This document shows positions 40,412-47,908 of a DNA stretch of 64,000 nucleotides, piece by piece (the stretch's first letter is position 1; the number at the start of each line of letters is the position of its first letter). The notes under the pieces were generated by a model. That model was not told where the DNA came from, ran no database searches, and worked only from the letters and a program-made list of their open reading frames with translations. The position numbers and the translations under genes were made by a program. This stretch comes from Microlunatus sagamiharensis (GTDB taxonomy: Bacteria > Actinomycetota > Actinomycetes > Propionibacteriales > Propionibacteriaceae), in contig NZ_LT629799.1 in NCBI RefSeq assembly GCF_900105785.1, positions 3,906,001 to 3,970,000 of the forward strand. The letters are read 5' to 3'.

Positions 40412-41014
40412 TCAGGCGGCTCGACGGGCGGTGGCGCTTCCCGACACGACCGCGGCGGTCACCTGCAGGACCTGGACGGGCATCGGCCGCGTCACCGTCC
40501 GGCGGACCGTGGGCTCCTGACGTTCGCGACGCAGGTGGCGCTTGACCGTGGAGAGGGAGCAGCCGAGGCGGTGGGCGAGCTGTTCGAGCGTCTCGTCCGG
40601 GTTGGCCCGGCGGAGCCGCAGGACCTCGTCGTGGTCGATCTGCCGGGTTCCGCCGATGACTCCCGCCAGGGTGTCCAGGTCCTCGTTCTCGACGACGATG
40701 CCGAGACGGCGGCGGATCTCGTTGCGCTGCCGCACCGTGGTCCCGGCGACGAAGCCCGCGACGTCGTGGCGGACGACGGCGTCGTAGAGGCAGGCCGTCC
40801 GCAGCGGACAGGCCTCGCAGATCGCCCGCGCCTGCCCGACGAGGCGGGTCTGCCGGTCGCGGTCCGCGCGGGTCATGGCGCCGCGGGGCGGGTCCTCGAC
40901 CAGCACGTCCTGGAAGACCTCCGGGCTGGACGCGCACGCCGGCCCGCGTCGCTGCGAGTGGGCGGCGCGAGCCGCGGTGAGGCCGGTGGTGCGGGACATG
41001 ATCGAGGTGGACAT
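40412..41014 (-). CDS. WhiB-like iron-sulfur regulator with an added C-terminal HTH
   Basis: 200 residues. The four Fe-S cysteines are present: one in GPACASSPE (about 26), then CEACPLRTAC (CxxC-x5-C, about 69-78). The usual GVWGG turn is replaced by GFVAGTT. A C-terminal segment, NPDETLEQLAHRLGCSLSTV then KRHLRRE, reads as a helix-turn-helix not found in typical 80-100 residue Wbl proteins. ATG 41014 follows GGAGG by 4 nt. The upstream 41015-41375 region has no clear promoter and holds the palindrome described separately. Confidence 0.85.
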   Translation of the reverse strand: MSTSIMSRTTGLTAARAAHSQRRGPACASSPEVFQDVLVEDPPRGAMTRADRDRQTRLVGQARAICEACPLRTACLYDAVVRHDVAGFVAGTTVRQRNEIRRRLGIVVENEDLDTLAGVIGGTRQIDHDEVLRLRRANPDETLEQLAHRLGCSLSTVKRHLRRERQEPTVRRTVTRPMPVQVLQVTAAVVSGSATARRAA

Positions 41015-41083
41015 GCATCCTCCGAGAGGTCGTCGTGGGACAACTGCTCGGATGGGACGCAACGCGACCGGTATCGGTTCCCT

Positions 41084-41167
41084 GCCGCGCGAGAAATGTT
41101 CGAGGAGATGCGCCGCGCCCTCCCCCAGGGCGGACTGTGCCCGACGCGCAACCGGGGCGCCGGGTGA
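41084..41167 (+). pseudogene. Inverted remnant of the bpa 3' end
   Basis: The plus strand reads AAREMFEEMRRALPQGGLC and then a stop at 41165-41167. Bpa itself, on the minus strand, has AARAQLEQMRRALPQSGPQ near its end. The DNA core 41100-41135 matches the complement of 41435-41470 at 33 of 36 positions. The similarity continues weakly to GCCGGGTG and GATG words and then becomes the inverted repeat at 41227. It has no start codon or domain of its own, so it is a fragment. Confidence 0.65.
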
Positions 41168-41226
41168 GGCGTCCGGGGTGATGAGGGCCAGAGCTCCACT
41201 AAGCGAGACCCCGCGGCGCGTAGGAG

Positions 41227-41346
41227 CCGGAGGGGGCCGGGCTCGGTTCAGCGAACCTGAGATGCCTGAATCCCGGGTGGTTGTGGATCAGCGTGAGGCA
41301 GAGTGACGAGGGGCAGGTTCGAGGAACCGAGCCCGGCCCCCTCCGG
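41227..41346. repeat. Long inverted repeat, core of a 370-bp imperfect palindrome
   Basis: 41227-41249 and 41324-41346 are perfect 23-base inverted copies (rich in GGAGGGGGCCGGGCTCGG). After a two-base mismatch the arms continue with CGAACCTG (41252-41259) and CAGGTTCG (41314-41321). The loop is 54 nt without an ORF. It starts 29 bases past the bpa stop and would act as a terminator for bpa. Its midpoint coincides with that of the duplicated bpa ends. Confidence 0.85.
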
Positions 41347-41375
41347 CGGACCCGACCACCTAGCCCAGGAAAGAG

Positions 41376-41966
41376 CTAGAGGTACATCCCCCCAGGACCT
41401 CCACCCGGCTGCCCACCAGGCTGCGGCATCTGCGGTCCGCTTTGGGGGAGGGCGCGGCGCATCTGCTCGAGCTGCGCCCGTGCGGCCATCTGCTGCGCGA
41501 ACAGCGCCGTCTGGATCCCGTGGAACAACCCCTCGAGCCAGCCGACGAGCTGCGCCTGCGCGATCCGGAGCTCGGCGTCGCTCGGGGTGCTCTCCGCCGA
41601 GAAGGGCAACGAGAGCCGCTCGAGCTCGTCGACGAGGTCGGGCGAGAGGCCCTGCTTGAGCTCGCCGATCGAGGTCGTGTAGATCGAGCCCATCCGTTGG
41701 CGGCTCGCCTCGTCGAGCGGTGCGGCCTTCACCTCGTCGAGCAGCTGGCGGATCATCGTGGCGATGCGCATGACCTTGGCCGGCTCCGACACCTGGTCGG
41801 TCACCGAGCTCGCGGTCGCGGGCTGGGCGCCCTCCTCCTGCGGAGCGGGAGGGCCCTCGACGGCCATGGCCTGCGGGGTCACGACGTACACCCGCCCGTC
41901 CTCGGTCGCCCCGGCCACACCTCCCGGCTGCTGCTCCTGCTCGGTCCCGCTCGCGTCGCTCGACAT
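41376..41966 (-). CDS. bpa: Bacterial proteasome activator
   Basis: ATP-independent ring activator of the actinobacterial 20S proteasome (also called PafE). The 196-residue protein has a disordered N-terminus and the conserved four-helix body: MRIATMIRQLLDEVKAAPLD, SIGELKQGLSPDLVDELERL, SLPFSAESTPSDAELRIAQA, QLVGWLEGLFHGIQTALFAQ and QMAARAQLEQMRRALPQ. The Gly/Pro-rich tail ends in GMYL, fitting the C-terminal proteasome-docking motif. No proteasome genes are in the window. TAGGAT (41973-41978, reverse) lies 6 nt from ATG 41966, leaderless. Confidence 0.95.
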   Translation of the reverse strand: MSSDASGTEQEQQPGGVAGATEDGRVYVVTPQAMAVEGPPAPQEEGAQPATASSVTDQVSEPAKVMRIATMIRQLLDEVKAAPLDEASRQRMGSIYTTSIGELKQGLSPDLVDELERLSLPFSAESTPSDAELRIAQAQLVGWLEGLFHGIQTALFAQQMAARAQLEQMRRALPQSGPQMPQPGGQPGGGPGGMYL

Positions 41967-42019
41967 GCGCCGATCCTAGGCAGCGGCCCTGACAGGGGAC
42001 GGCGGCGAGCCCTGGCCGG

Positions 42020-43207
42020 CTAGAAGTCCAGCCGCTCCGGACGGAACCCCGACCCGACGAACCGCCCGACCAGCGGCGGCGTCAGCCGCAGGGGACCGGC
42101 GGCGGCGAGGTGGAGGAGCGGCCTCGGCGGCAGGGCGGGCAGCCCGCCGCGGCGACCGATGACGGCGTGCACCACGCGCTGCATCTGCTGCATGCCGCGG
42201 ACGGGGAGGTAGCGCCGGCGCTGGACCGCGGCCAGGACGCACTCGTCGGCGTACGCCGGCCCGCCAGCGGCGAGCACCGCCCGGGCAGTGGCGACGGCGT
42301 CCTGCACCGCGTAGTTGATGCCGACGCCGAAGACCGGCGACATCGGGTGGGCGGCGTCCCCGATCAGCAGGACCCCCGGCCGGTGCCACCGCGGTGCCCA
42401 CCCGATGCGGACGTCCAGCAGGGAGACGTCGTCGAAGGTGACGCGGCCGATGCCGGGTGCGAGGAAGGGCGCCACCGCGACCACCCGGTCCCGGAACCGC
42501 TCCACGCCCTCGGCACGCACCTGGTCGAAGCCGCCCTTGGGGATGAGCAGGGCCGTCTGGTGGTAGCCGATGCGCGGGATGGTGACGACGAGGTCGCGCC
42601 CGACGTTGCCGAGGGTGTCCGGCAGGCCCTCGTCGTCGCGGTCCACCCGGAACCAGAGCACGTCGACCGGCACGCCGTCCTCGGCGAGCTCGAGCCCGGC
42701 GGCGTCGCGCACCGACGAACGTCGACCGTCCGCACCGACGACGAGGTCGGCCAGGACCCGTCCGGGTCCGTCGGGTCCCTCCACCTCCACCCCGACCACC
42801 CGCTCGCCGTCGCGGACGAGCCCGGTCGCCCGGGTACCCATGTGGAGGGTGAAGGAGGGGTATGCGCGGCCCGCCTCGGCGAGCACGTCCAGCAGGTCCC
42901 ACTGCGGCATCAGCCAGATCTCGTGCGACCGCCCGGACCAGCGCAGGTCGGCGGCCCGGAGGCGTACGCCGTCCACCACGACCTCGAGGGTGCGCAGGCT
43001 CGTGTGCGGCACGGCCTCGATCCGCTCGCCGAGCCCGAGGTCGCGCAGCAGGTCGAGCGTCGGCGGGTGGATCGTGTCGCCGCGGAAGTCGCGCAGGAAG
43101 TCGTCGTGGGACTCCAGCACCGTGACCTCGACGCCGGCCCGGGCGAGCAGCAGACCGAGCACCATCCCGGCGGGGCCCCCGCCGGCGACGCAGACCGAAC
43201 CCTCCAC
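42020..43207 (-). CDS. FAD-dependent monooxygenase (PheA/UbiH-type)
   Basis: 395 residues of the aromatic hydroxylase fold: SVCVAGGGPAGMVLGLLLAR (dinucleotide site), LVVGADGRRSSVRDAAGL (DG motif) and GVLLIGDAAHPMSPVFGVG (second FAD motif, GD). It needs FAD and NAD(P)H; the substrate is not evident. It begins at GTG 43207 with CATCCT 6 nt upstream. It is divergent from the ABC exporter across about 130 bp and could modify a compound that the exporter handles, but nothing proves it. Confidence 0.9.
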   Translation of the reverse strand: MEGSVCVAGGGPAGMVLGLLLARAGVEVTVLESHDDFLRDFRGDTIHPPTLDLLRDLGLGERIEAVPHTSLRTLEVVVDGVRLRAADLRWSGRSHEIWLMPQWDLLDVLAEAGRAYPSFTLHMGTRATGLVRDGERVVGVEVEGPDGPGRVLADLVVGADGRRSSVRDAAGLELAEDGVPVDVLWFRVDRDDEGLPDTLGNVGRDLVVTIPRIGYHQTALLIPKGGFDQVRAEGVERFRDRVVAVAPFLAPGIGRVTFDDVSLLDVRIGWAPRWHRPGVLLIGDAAHPMSPVFGVGINYAVQDAVATARAVLAAGGPAYADECVLAAVQRRRYLPVRGMQQMQRVVHAVIGRRGGLPALPPRPLLHLAAAGPLRLTPPLVGRFVGSGFRPERLDF

Positions 43208-43340
43208 GTCCCCAGGATGGCCCCGGGACCCGCACCGGGCGACGGCGGGGCGACGGCGGGGTGTCGGTACGGTGGCCGGAGGGCGACGGCGGCTAAACCA
43301 CTTCGTGGAACGCTCCCACCTCACTAGCCTGGGTGACCTC

Positions 43341-45245
43341 ATGCACGACTTCCCCCCGCTGGTCCACGCCTACAGCGACGGCGCCGCGGGTGCCCCGGAG
43401 CGTGGCGAGCTCTTCCGCCACCCCGACCTGCGGGGGCCCAAGCGCTTCCTGGTGTGGCTGCTGCGCCAGCAGTGGCAGGTCCTGGCCGTCGCCTGCCTCG
43501 TGAGCATGCTCGAGTGGCTGCCCGGCTCCGTCGGCCCGTACGTCATCGGGCGCGTCATCGACGACGGGATCCGGGCGGGGGACAGCCAGACGACGGTGCG
43601 CCTGCTCCTGGTCCTCCTCGGGCTGGTCCTGCTGGGCGTCGGTGCCGGCGTCGTTTACCACACGCTCGTCGTGCGCTCCTGGCTCATCGGCATGTACGGG
43701 CCGATGAAGCTCGTGACCCGTAAGTCGACGCAGCTCGGCTCCGTGCTCTCCCGCCGCAGCCCGACCGGAGAGGTGCTGAGCGTCTCCGCCTCCGACAGCG
43801 ACGAGTTCGGCGGGCTCTCTCAGATCGTGTCCGAGGCGGTCGGCGCCTTCATCGCGACGCTGGTCATCGCCGGCCTGGTGCTCACCACGTCGGTGCCGCT
43901 CGGGCTGCTGGTCCTCGTCGCCGCGCCGATGATCGTGCTGCTCGTCGTGCCGCTCTTCCGTCCCCTGCAGCGCCGGGAGGAGACCGAGCGGACCCGGTCC
44001 TCGGAGCTGACCGGGCTGGCCACCGACATCGTCGCCGGCCTGCGGATCCTCCGCGGCATCGGCGGGGAGCGGACGTTCGGGCGCAACTACGCCGCCCAGT
44101 CCGACCGCACCCGCCAGGCCGGGGTGTCGGCCGGCGTCTGGCAGGCGGTCGTCGACTCGGCCGGCGTGCTGCTGTCCGGGCTGTTCCTGGTGCTGCTCGT
44201 CTGGCTCGGCACCCGCTCCGTGCTGACCGGCGGGCTGAGCGTGGGCGAGCTGGTGAGCTTCGCCGGCTACGCGGTGTTCATGGTCTGGCCCGTCCAGTCC
44301 TTCTTCAACTTCGCCCAGCGCTGGATCCGCGCCATCGTCTCGGCGCGCAAGGCCGTCACGCTGCTGAGCGAGGACCCGCCCTGGCAGGCCGGCGACCCGT
44401 CGCTGGTGCTGCCGGGCGACGGGGCCCTCGTCGACGAGCGGTCCGGCTTCGTCGCCGAGCCCGGACGGCTCACGGCCCTGGTGTCGGCCGTCCCCGAGGA
44501 CTCGGCGGCCCTGGCGGACCGGCTCGGGCGCTACCTCCCGGCGAGCCGCGGCGCGGTCGGGCTCGACGTCGACGCCGCCCTCCACGGCCGGGCGCTGCGC
44601 CGGGCCCGCGAGGAGCAGCGCGAGCGACGCCGGGCGGTCGACCGCGAGGACCAGGCCGTCGCCAACGGCCGGCTCGGCGTGAGCCTGGGTGGCGTCGACC
44701 TCGGCGAGGTGCCCGTCCGCGCCGTCCGGGAGCGGGTGCTGGTCAGCGACGCGAGCAGCTCGACCTTCGCCGGGACGCTGCAGTCGGTGCTGGACCCGCA
44801 CGGCCGGCTGTCGCGCGAGCAGGCCGAGGCCGCCGTGCACGCCGCCGTCGCCGAGGACGTCTACGAGGCGCTGCCCGGCGGCTGGCAGGGCGTCGTCGAG
44901 GAGCGCGGCCGCGGGCTGTCCGGCGGCCAGCGCCAGCGGCTCGTGCTCGCCCGCGCGCTCGCCCTCGAGCCGGACGTGCTCGTGCTGGTCGAGCCCACCT
45001 CGGCCGTCGACGCGCACACCGAGGCCGAGATCGGCGTCCGGCTGCGGCGCGCCCGCCGGGGACGGACGACCGTCGTCGTCACCGCCTCGCCGCTGCTGCT
45101 GCACCAGGCCGATGCCGTCGCGCTGCTCCACCACGGCCGGGTCGTCGAGACCGGGACGCACGAGGAGCTCCTGCACGGCTCGGCGGCCTACCGGCGCGTC
45201 GTGACCCGGTCCGCGGTCGACCAGTGGGAGGCGAGCGATGTCTGA
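43341..45245 (+). CDS. ABC exporter half-transporter with degenerate Walker A
   Basis: 634 residues: a six-helix exporter TM domain (about 35-330) and an ATPase domain. The P-loop site reads ALVSAVPEDSAALADRL where GxxGxGKS/T is expected, so the ATP-binding Lys is gone, and Walker B reads VLVLVEPTSAVD, with Val for Asp although the catalytic Glu remains. The signature GLSGGQRQRLVLARAL is intact. A charged insert rich in Arg/Glu (about 410-440) replaces part of the fold. The partner gene overlaps by 8 bases. TAGCCT at 43325-43330 precedes ATG 43341 by 10 nt. Confidence 0.92.
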   Translation: MHDFPPLVHAYSDGAAGAPERGELFRHPDLRGPKRFLVWLLRQQWQVLAVACLVSMLEWLPGSVGPYVIGRVIDDGIRAGDSQTTVRLLLVLLGLVLLGVGAGVVYHTLVVRSWLIGMYGPMKLVTRKSTQLGSVLSRRSPTGEVLSVSASDSDEFGGLSQIVSEAVGAFIATLVIAGLVLTTSVPLGLLVLVAAPMIVLLVVPLFRPLQRREETERTRSSELTGLATDIVAGLRILRGIGGERTFGRNYAAQSDRTRQAGVSAGVWQAVVDSAGVLLSGLFLVLLVWLGTRSVLTGGLSVGELVSFAGYAVFMVWPVQSFFNFAQRWIRAIVSARKAVTLLSEDPPWQAGDPSLVLPGDGALVDERSGFVAEPGRLTALVSAVPEDSAALADRLGRYLPASRGAVGLDVDAALHGRALRRAREEQRERRRAVDREDQAVANGRLGVSLGGVDLGEVPVRAVRERVLVSDASSSTFAGTLQSVLDPHGRLSREQAEAAVHAAVAEDVYEALPGGWQGVVEERGRGLSGGQRQRLVLARALALEPDVLVLVEPTSAVDAHTEAEIGVRLRRARRGRTTVVVTASPLLLHQADAVALLHHGRVVETGTHEELLHGSAAYRRVVTRSAVDQWEASDV

Positions 45246-47211
45246 CCTGGCCCTCACCACGACGCCGGGCCGCGAGCAGCCGGGCGCGCCGGGCGTACGG
45301 CCGCTGCCCGCGTCGGCGGAGACCTGGAGCGACGCGCGGACGCCGGCCCGCGTCCCGACGGAGCTGCACGTCCCGCGCACGCGGTCGCCCCGACGCCGCC
45401 TCGCGGCCTGGCGCGCGCGGCACCGGCTGCGGCAGCAGCGCGCGCAGGCGTACTACGACGGTTCGCTGCACCCCGACCGCGCGCTGCCGGTGGCCACGCG
45501 CGGCGTCGTGGGCCGCTTCGCGCTCGCGCTCGTGCGCACGCGGCGGCGTACGGTCACCGCGCTCCTCGTCCTGCACGCGCTCGCCGCCCTGGCCGGGCTG
45601 GTCGTGCCGCGGGTGGTCGGGCGGCTCGTCGACGGCACGGCCGCCGGCGGGACGACCGCCGACCAGGTGGACGCGCTCGCGCTCGCGGTCGCGGCGGTCG
45701 TCGTCGTCCAGGCCGTCCTGACCTTCCTGGCCCTGCGGGTCTCGGTCGTCTTCGGCCAGGACCTGCTGGCCTCGGCGCGCGAGCACGTCGTCGACACGGT
45801 GCTCGGGCTGCCGCTGGGCCGCGTCGAGTCGGCGAGCTCGGGCGACCTCGTCACCCGCGTCACGCGCGACGTCTCGGAGATGAGCCGGAGCGTGCGCTAC
45901 GGGCTGCCCGAGGCCGCCGTCGCGCTCGCGACGACGCTGCTGACCATCGGCGCGATGCTGCTCAACTCGGTCTTCCTCGCGCTGCCGCTGGTGCTGAGCC
46001 TGCCGGTGCTCGTGGTCGCGGTGCGGCGTTACCTGCGCCGTGCGGCGCAGGGCTACGTGACCGAGGGCGGCACCTACTCGCTGATCAACACCTCGCTCAC
46101 GGAGACGGTCGAGGGCGCCCGGACGGTCGAGGCGCTGGGGCTGCAGGACCGCCGCAACACGGTGAACGACGACGACATCGCCGAGTCCTCGCAGGCCGAG
46201 CGCTACACGATGGCCCTGCGGAACCTGCTCTTCGGGGCGCTCGGGATCGCCTTCGACACCCCGCTGGTCCTCGTGCTGGCGCTCGGGGCGTACGGCTACG
46301 CCCGCGGCTGGGTCAGCCTCGGCCAGCTCACGGCGGCGACGCTCTACCTCCAGGCGCTCAAGGAGCCGCTGCAGCGGCTGATCCGCAACCTCGACCAGCT
46401 CCAGGTCGGCATCGCCTCCACCGCCCGGCTCCTCGGGGTCGCCGAGGTGCCGCAGGACCGGGAGGCCGGCGACGCCCGTCCGGAGGGGAGCCGGCTGCTC
46501 GGCACCGACCTGCGCTTCGCGTACCGGCCCGGTCGCGACGTCCTGCACGGCGTCGACCTGACGCTGCGGCCCGGCGAGCGGCTGGCGGTCGTCGGCCCGA
46601 GCGGGTCGGGCAAGTCGACGCTGGGCCGGCTACTGGCCGGGATCAACGGCCCGCGGACCGGTTCGGTGACGGTGGGCGGGGTCGAGCTGCTGAGCCTGCC
46701 GCTCCCGGTGCTGCGCACCGAGGTGGCGCTGGTGACGCAGGAGCACCACGTCTTCGCGGGCTCCGTCCGTGACAACGTCGTGCTGGCCCGCGAGGACGCC
46801 GGCGACGACGTCGTGCGCGAGGCGCTGCGGACGGTCGAGGCGTTGGAGTGGGTCGAGCGGCTGCCGCAGGGCCTGGGCACCCGACTGGGCTCCGGCCACC
46901 TCGAGCCGACGCCGGCCCAGGCGCAGCAGATCGCGCTCGCCCGGCTCGTGGTCGCCGACCCGCACACCCTCGTGCTCGACGAGGCGACCTCGCTGATCGA
47001 CCCGACGACCGCGCGGCACCTCGAGGGGTCGATGGCCGCGCTGCTGCAGGACCGCACCGTGGTGGCCATCGCGCACCGCCTGCACACCGCGCACGACGCC
47101 GACCGGATCGCCGTCGTGATGGACGGGCGCATCGTCGAGCTGGGCAGCCACCACGAGCTGGTGGCGGCCGACGGCGAGTACGCCCGGCTCTGGCGGGCCT
47201 GGACCAGCTGA
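45238..47211 (+). CDS. ABC exporter half-transporter with degenerate signature motif
   Basis: 657 residues. A long basic N-terminal extension (about 90 residues) precedes a six-helix TM domain (about 95-385) and an ATPase domain. Walker A is intact (AVVGPSGSGKSTLGRLL), as is Walker B (TLVLDEATSLID) with catalytic Glu and the H-loop (VVAIAHRLHTA). The LSGGQ signature is replaced by EPTPAQAQQIALARL. It must pair with the preceding protein, whose defects are the converse. Its ATG lies inside the end of the upstream gene. Confidence 0.93.
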   Translation: MSDLALTTTPGREQPGAPGVRPLPASAETWSDARTPARVPTELHVPRTRSPRRRLAAWRARHRLRQQRAQAYYDGSLHPDRALPVATRGVVGRFALALVRTRRRTVTALLVLHALAALAGLVVPRVVGRLVDGTAAGGTTADQVDALALAVAAVVVVQAVLTFLALRVSVVFGQDLLASAREHVVDTVLGLPLGRVESASSGDLVTRVTRDVSEMSRSVRYGLPEAAVALATTLLTIGAMLLNSVFLALPLVLSLPVLVVAVRRYLRRAAQGYVTEGGTYSLINTSLTETVEGARTVEALGLQDRRNTVNDDDIAESSQAERYTMALRNLLFGALGIAFDTPLVLVLALGAYGYARGWVSLGQLTAATLYLQALKEPLQRLIRNLDQLQVGIASTARLLGVAEVPQDREAGDARPEGSRLLGTDLRFAYRPGRDVLHGVDLTLRPGERLAVVGPSGSGKSTLGRLLAGINGPRTGSVTVGGVELLSLPLPVLRTEVALVTQEHHVFAGSVRDNVVLAREDAGDDVVREALRTVEALEWVERLPQGLGTRLGSGHLEPTPAQAQQIALARLVVADPHTLVLDEATSLIDPTTARHLEGSMAALLQDRTVVAIAHRLHTAHDADRIAVVMDGRIVELGSHHELVAADGEYARLWRAWTS

Positions 47212-47251
47212 ACCCGGCCCGCTCCGCGGCGTCCCGACCTAGCCTGGGCGG

Positions 47252-47890
47252 GTGGACGACGCGGTGACGACCGAGGGCCCCCGCGCCCCGCGGCGCCGGG
47301 CGGTCCTGCTGGCCGTCGTGTCCGCGCTCGCGGCCGTCGCGCTCCTCGTCGCCGCCGCCGGTGCCCTCGAGCCCCCGCGGGTCCCCGCCTCGTACGCCGG
47401 CGGCGGCACTGCGCTGCCCCCGTGGCCCGCGCCCGTGACGCCGGCCGAGGGCGTACGGGCTGCCGGGCTCGACGCCGCCCCGTCGGAGGGGATGGTGCAG
47501 CACTTCCACGTGCACCTCGACGTGCTCGTCGACGGCCGCCCGGTGCCGGTCCCGGCGAACATCGGCATCGACGTGCAGCAGCAGCTCTACTCCGAGATCC
47601 ACACCCACGCCGACACCGGCGTGGTGCACGCCGAGGCGGCCGACGCCGGCACGACCTTCACCCTCGGCCAGCTCTTCGTCGAGTGGGGCGTCCGCCTCGA
47701 CGCACGCCACCTCGGCGGGCTCGAGGCGGGCGACGACCGGCGGCTGTGGGCCTTCGTCGACGGTCGCCCGCTCGAGGGCGACCCGGCCGACCTGCGCCTG
47801 GTTGACCACCAGGAGATCGTGCTGGCCTTCGGGACCGAGCCGCCGTCGCCGGTGCCGTCGACGTTCGACTTCGTCGCCAACCCCACCTGA
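47252..47890 (+). CDS. Membrane-anchored His-rich protein, unknown function
   Basis: 212 residues: one N-terminal TM helix (AVLLAVVSALAAVALLVAAAG), a Pro-rich linker and an extracellular domain. The domain has two His clusters, MVQHFHVHLDVLVDG and YSEIHTHADTGVVHAEA, arranged like a metal site, followed by FTLGQLFVEWGVRLDA. Copper or zinc binding is a reasonable inference. I do not recognise a named family. TAGCCT (47240-47245) lies 6 nt before GTG 47252, so it has its own leaderless promoter after the ABC genes. Confidence 0.75.
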   Translation: MDDAVTTEGPRAPRRRAVLLAVVSALAAVALLVAAAGALEPPRVPASYAGGGTALPPWPAPVTPAEGVRAAGLDAAPSEGMVQHFHVHLDVLVDGRPVPVPANIGIDVQQQLYSEIHTHADTGVVHAEAADAGTTFTLGQLFVEWGVRLDARHLGGLEAGDDRRLWAFVDGRPLEGDPADLRLVDHQEIVLAFGTEPPSPVPSTFDFVANPT

Positions 47891-47908
47891 GGCCGACCCG
47901 CCCCCGGC

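Noticed and set aside
41227-41346. The inverted repeat as a miniature transposable element
   Set aside because: No target-site duplication at the ends, and its midpoint matches the duplicated bpa ends, so inverted duplication explains it better.
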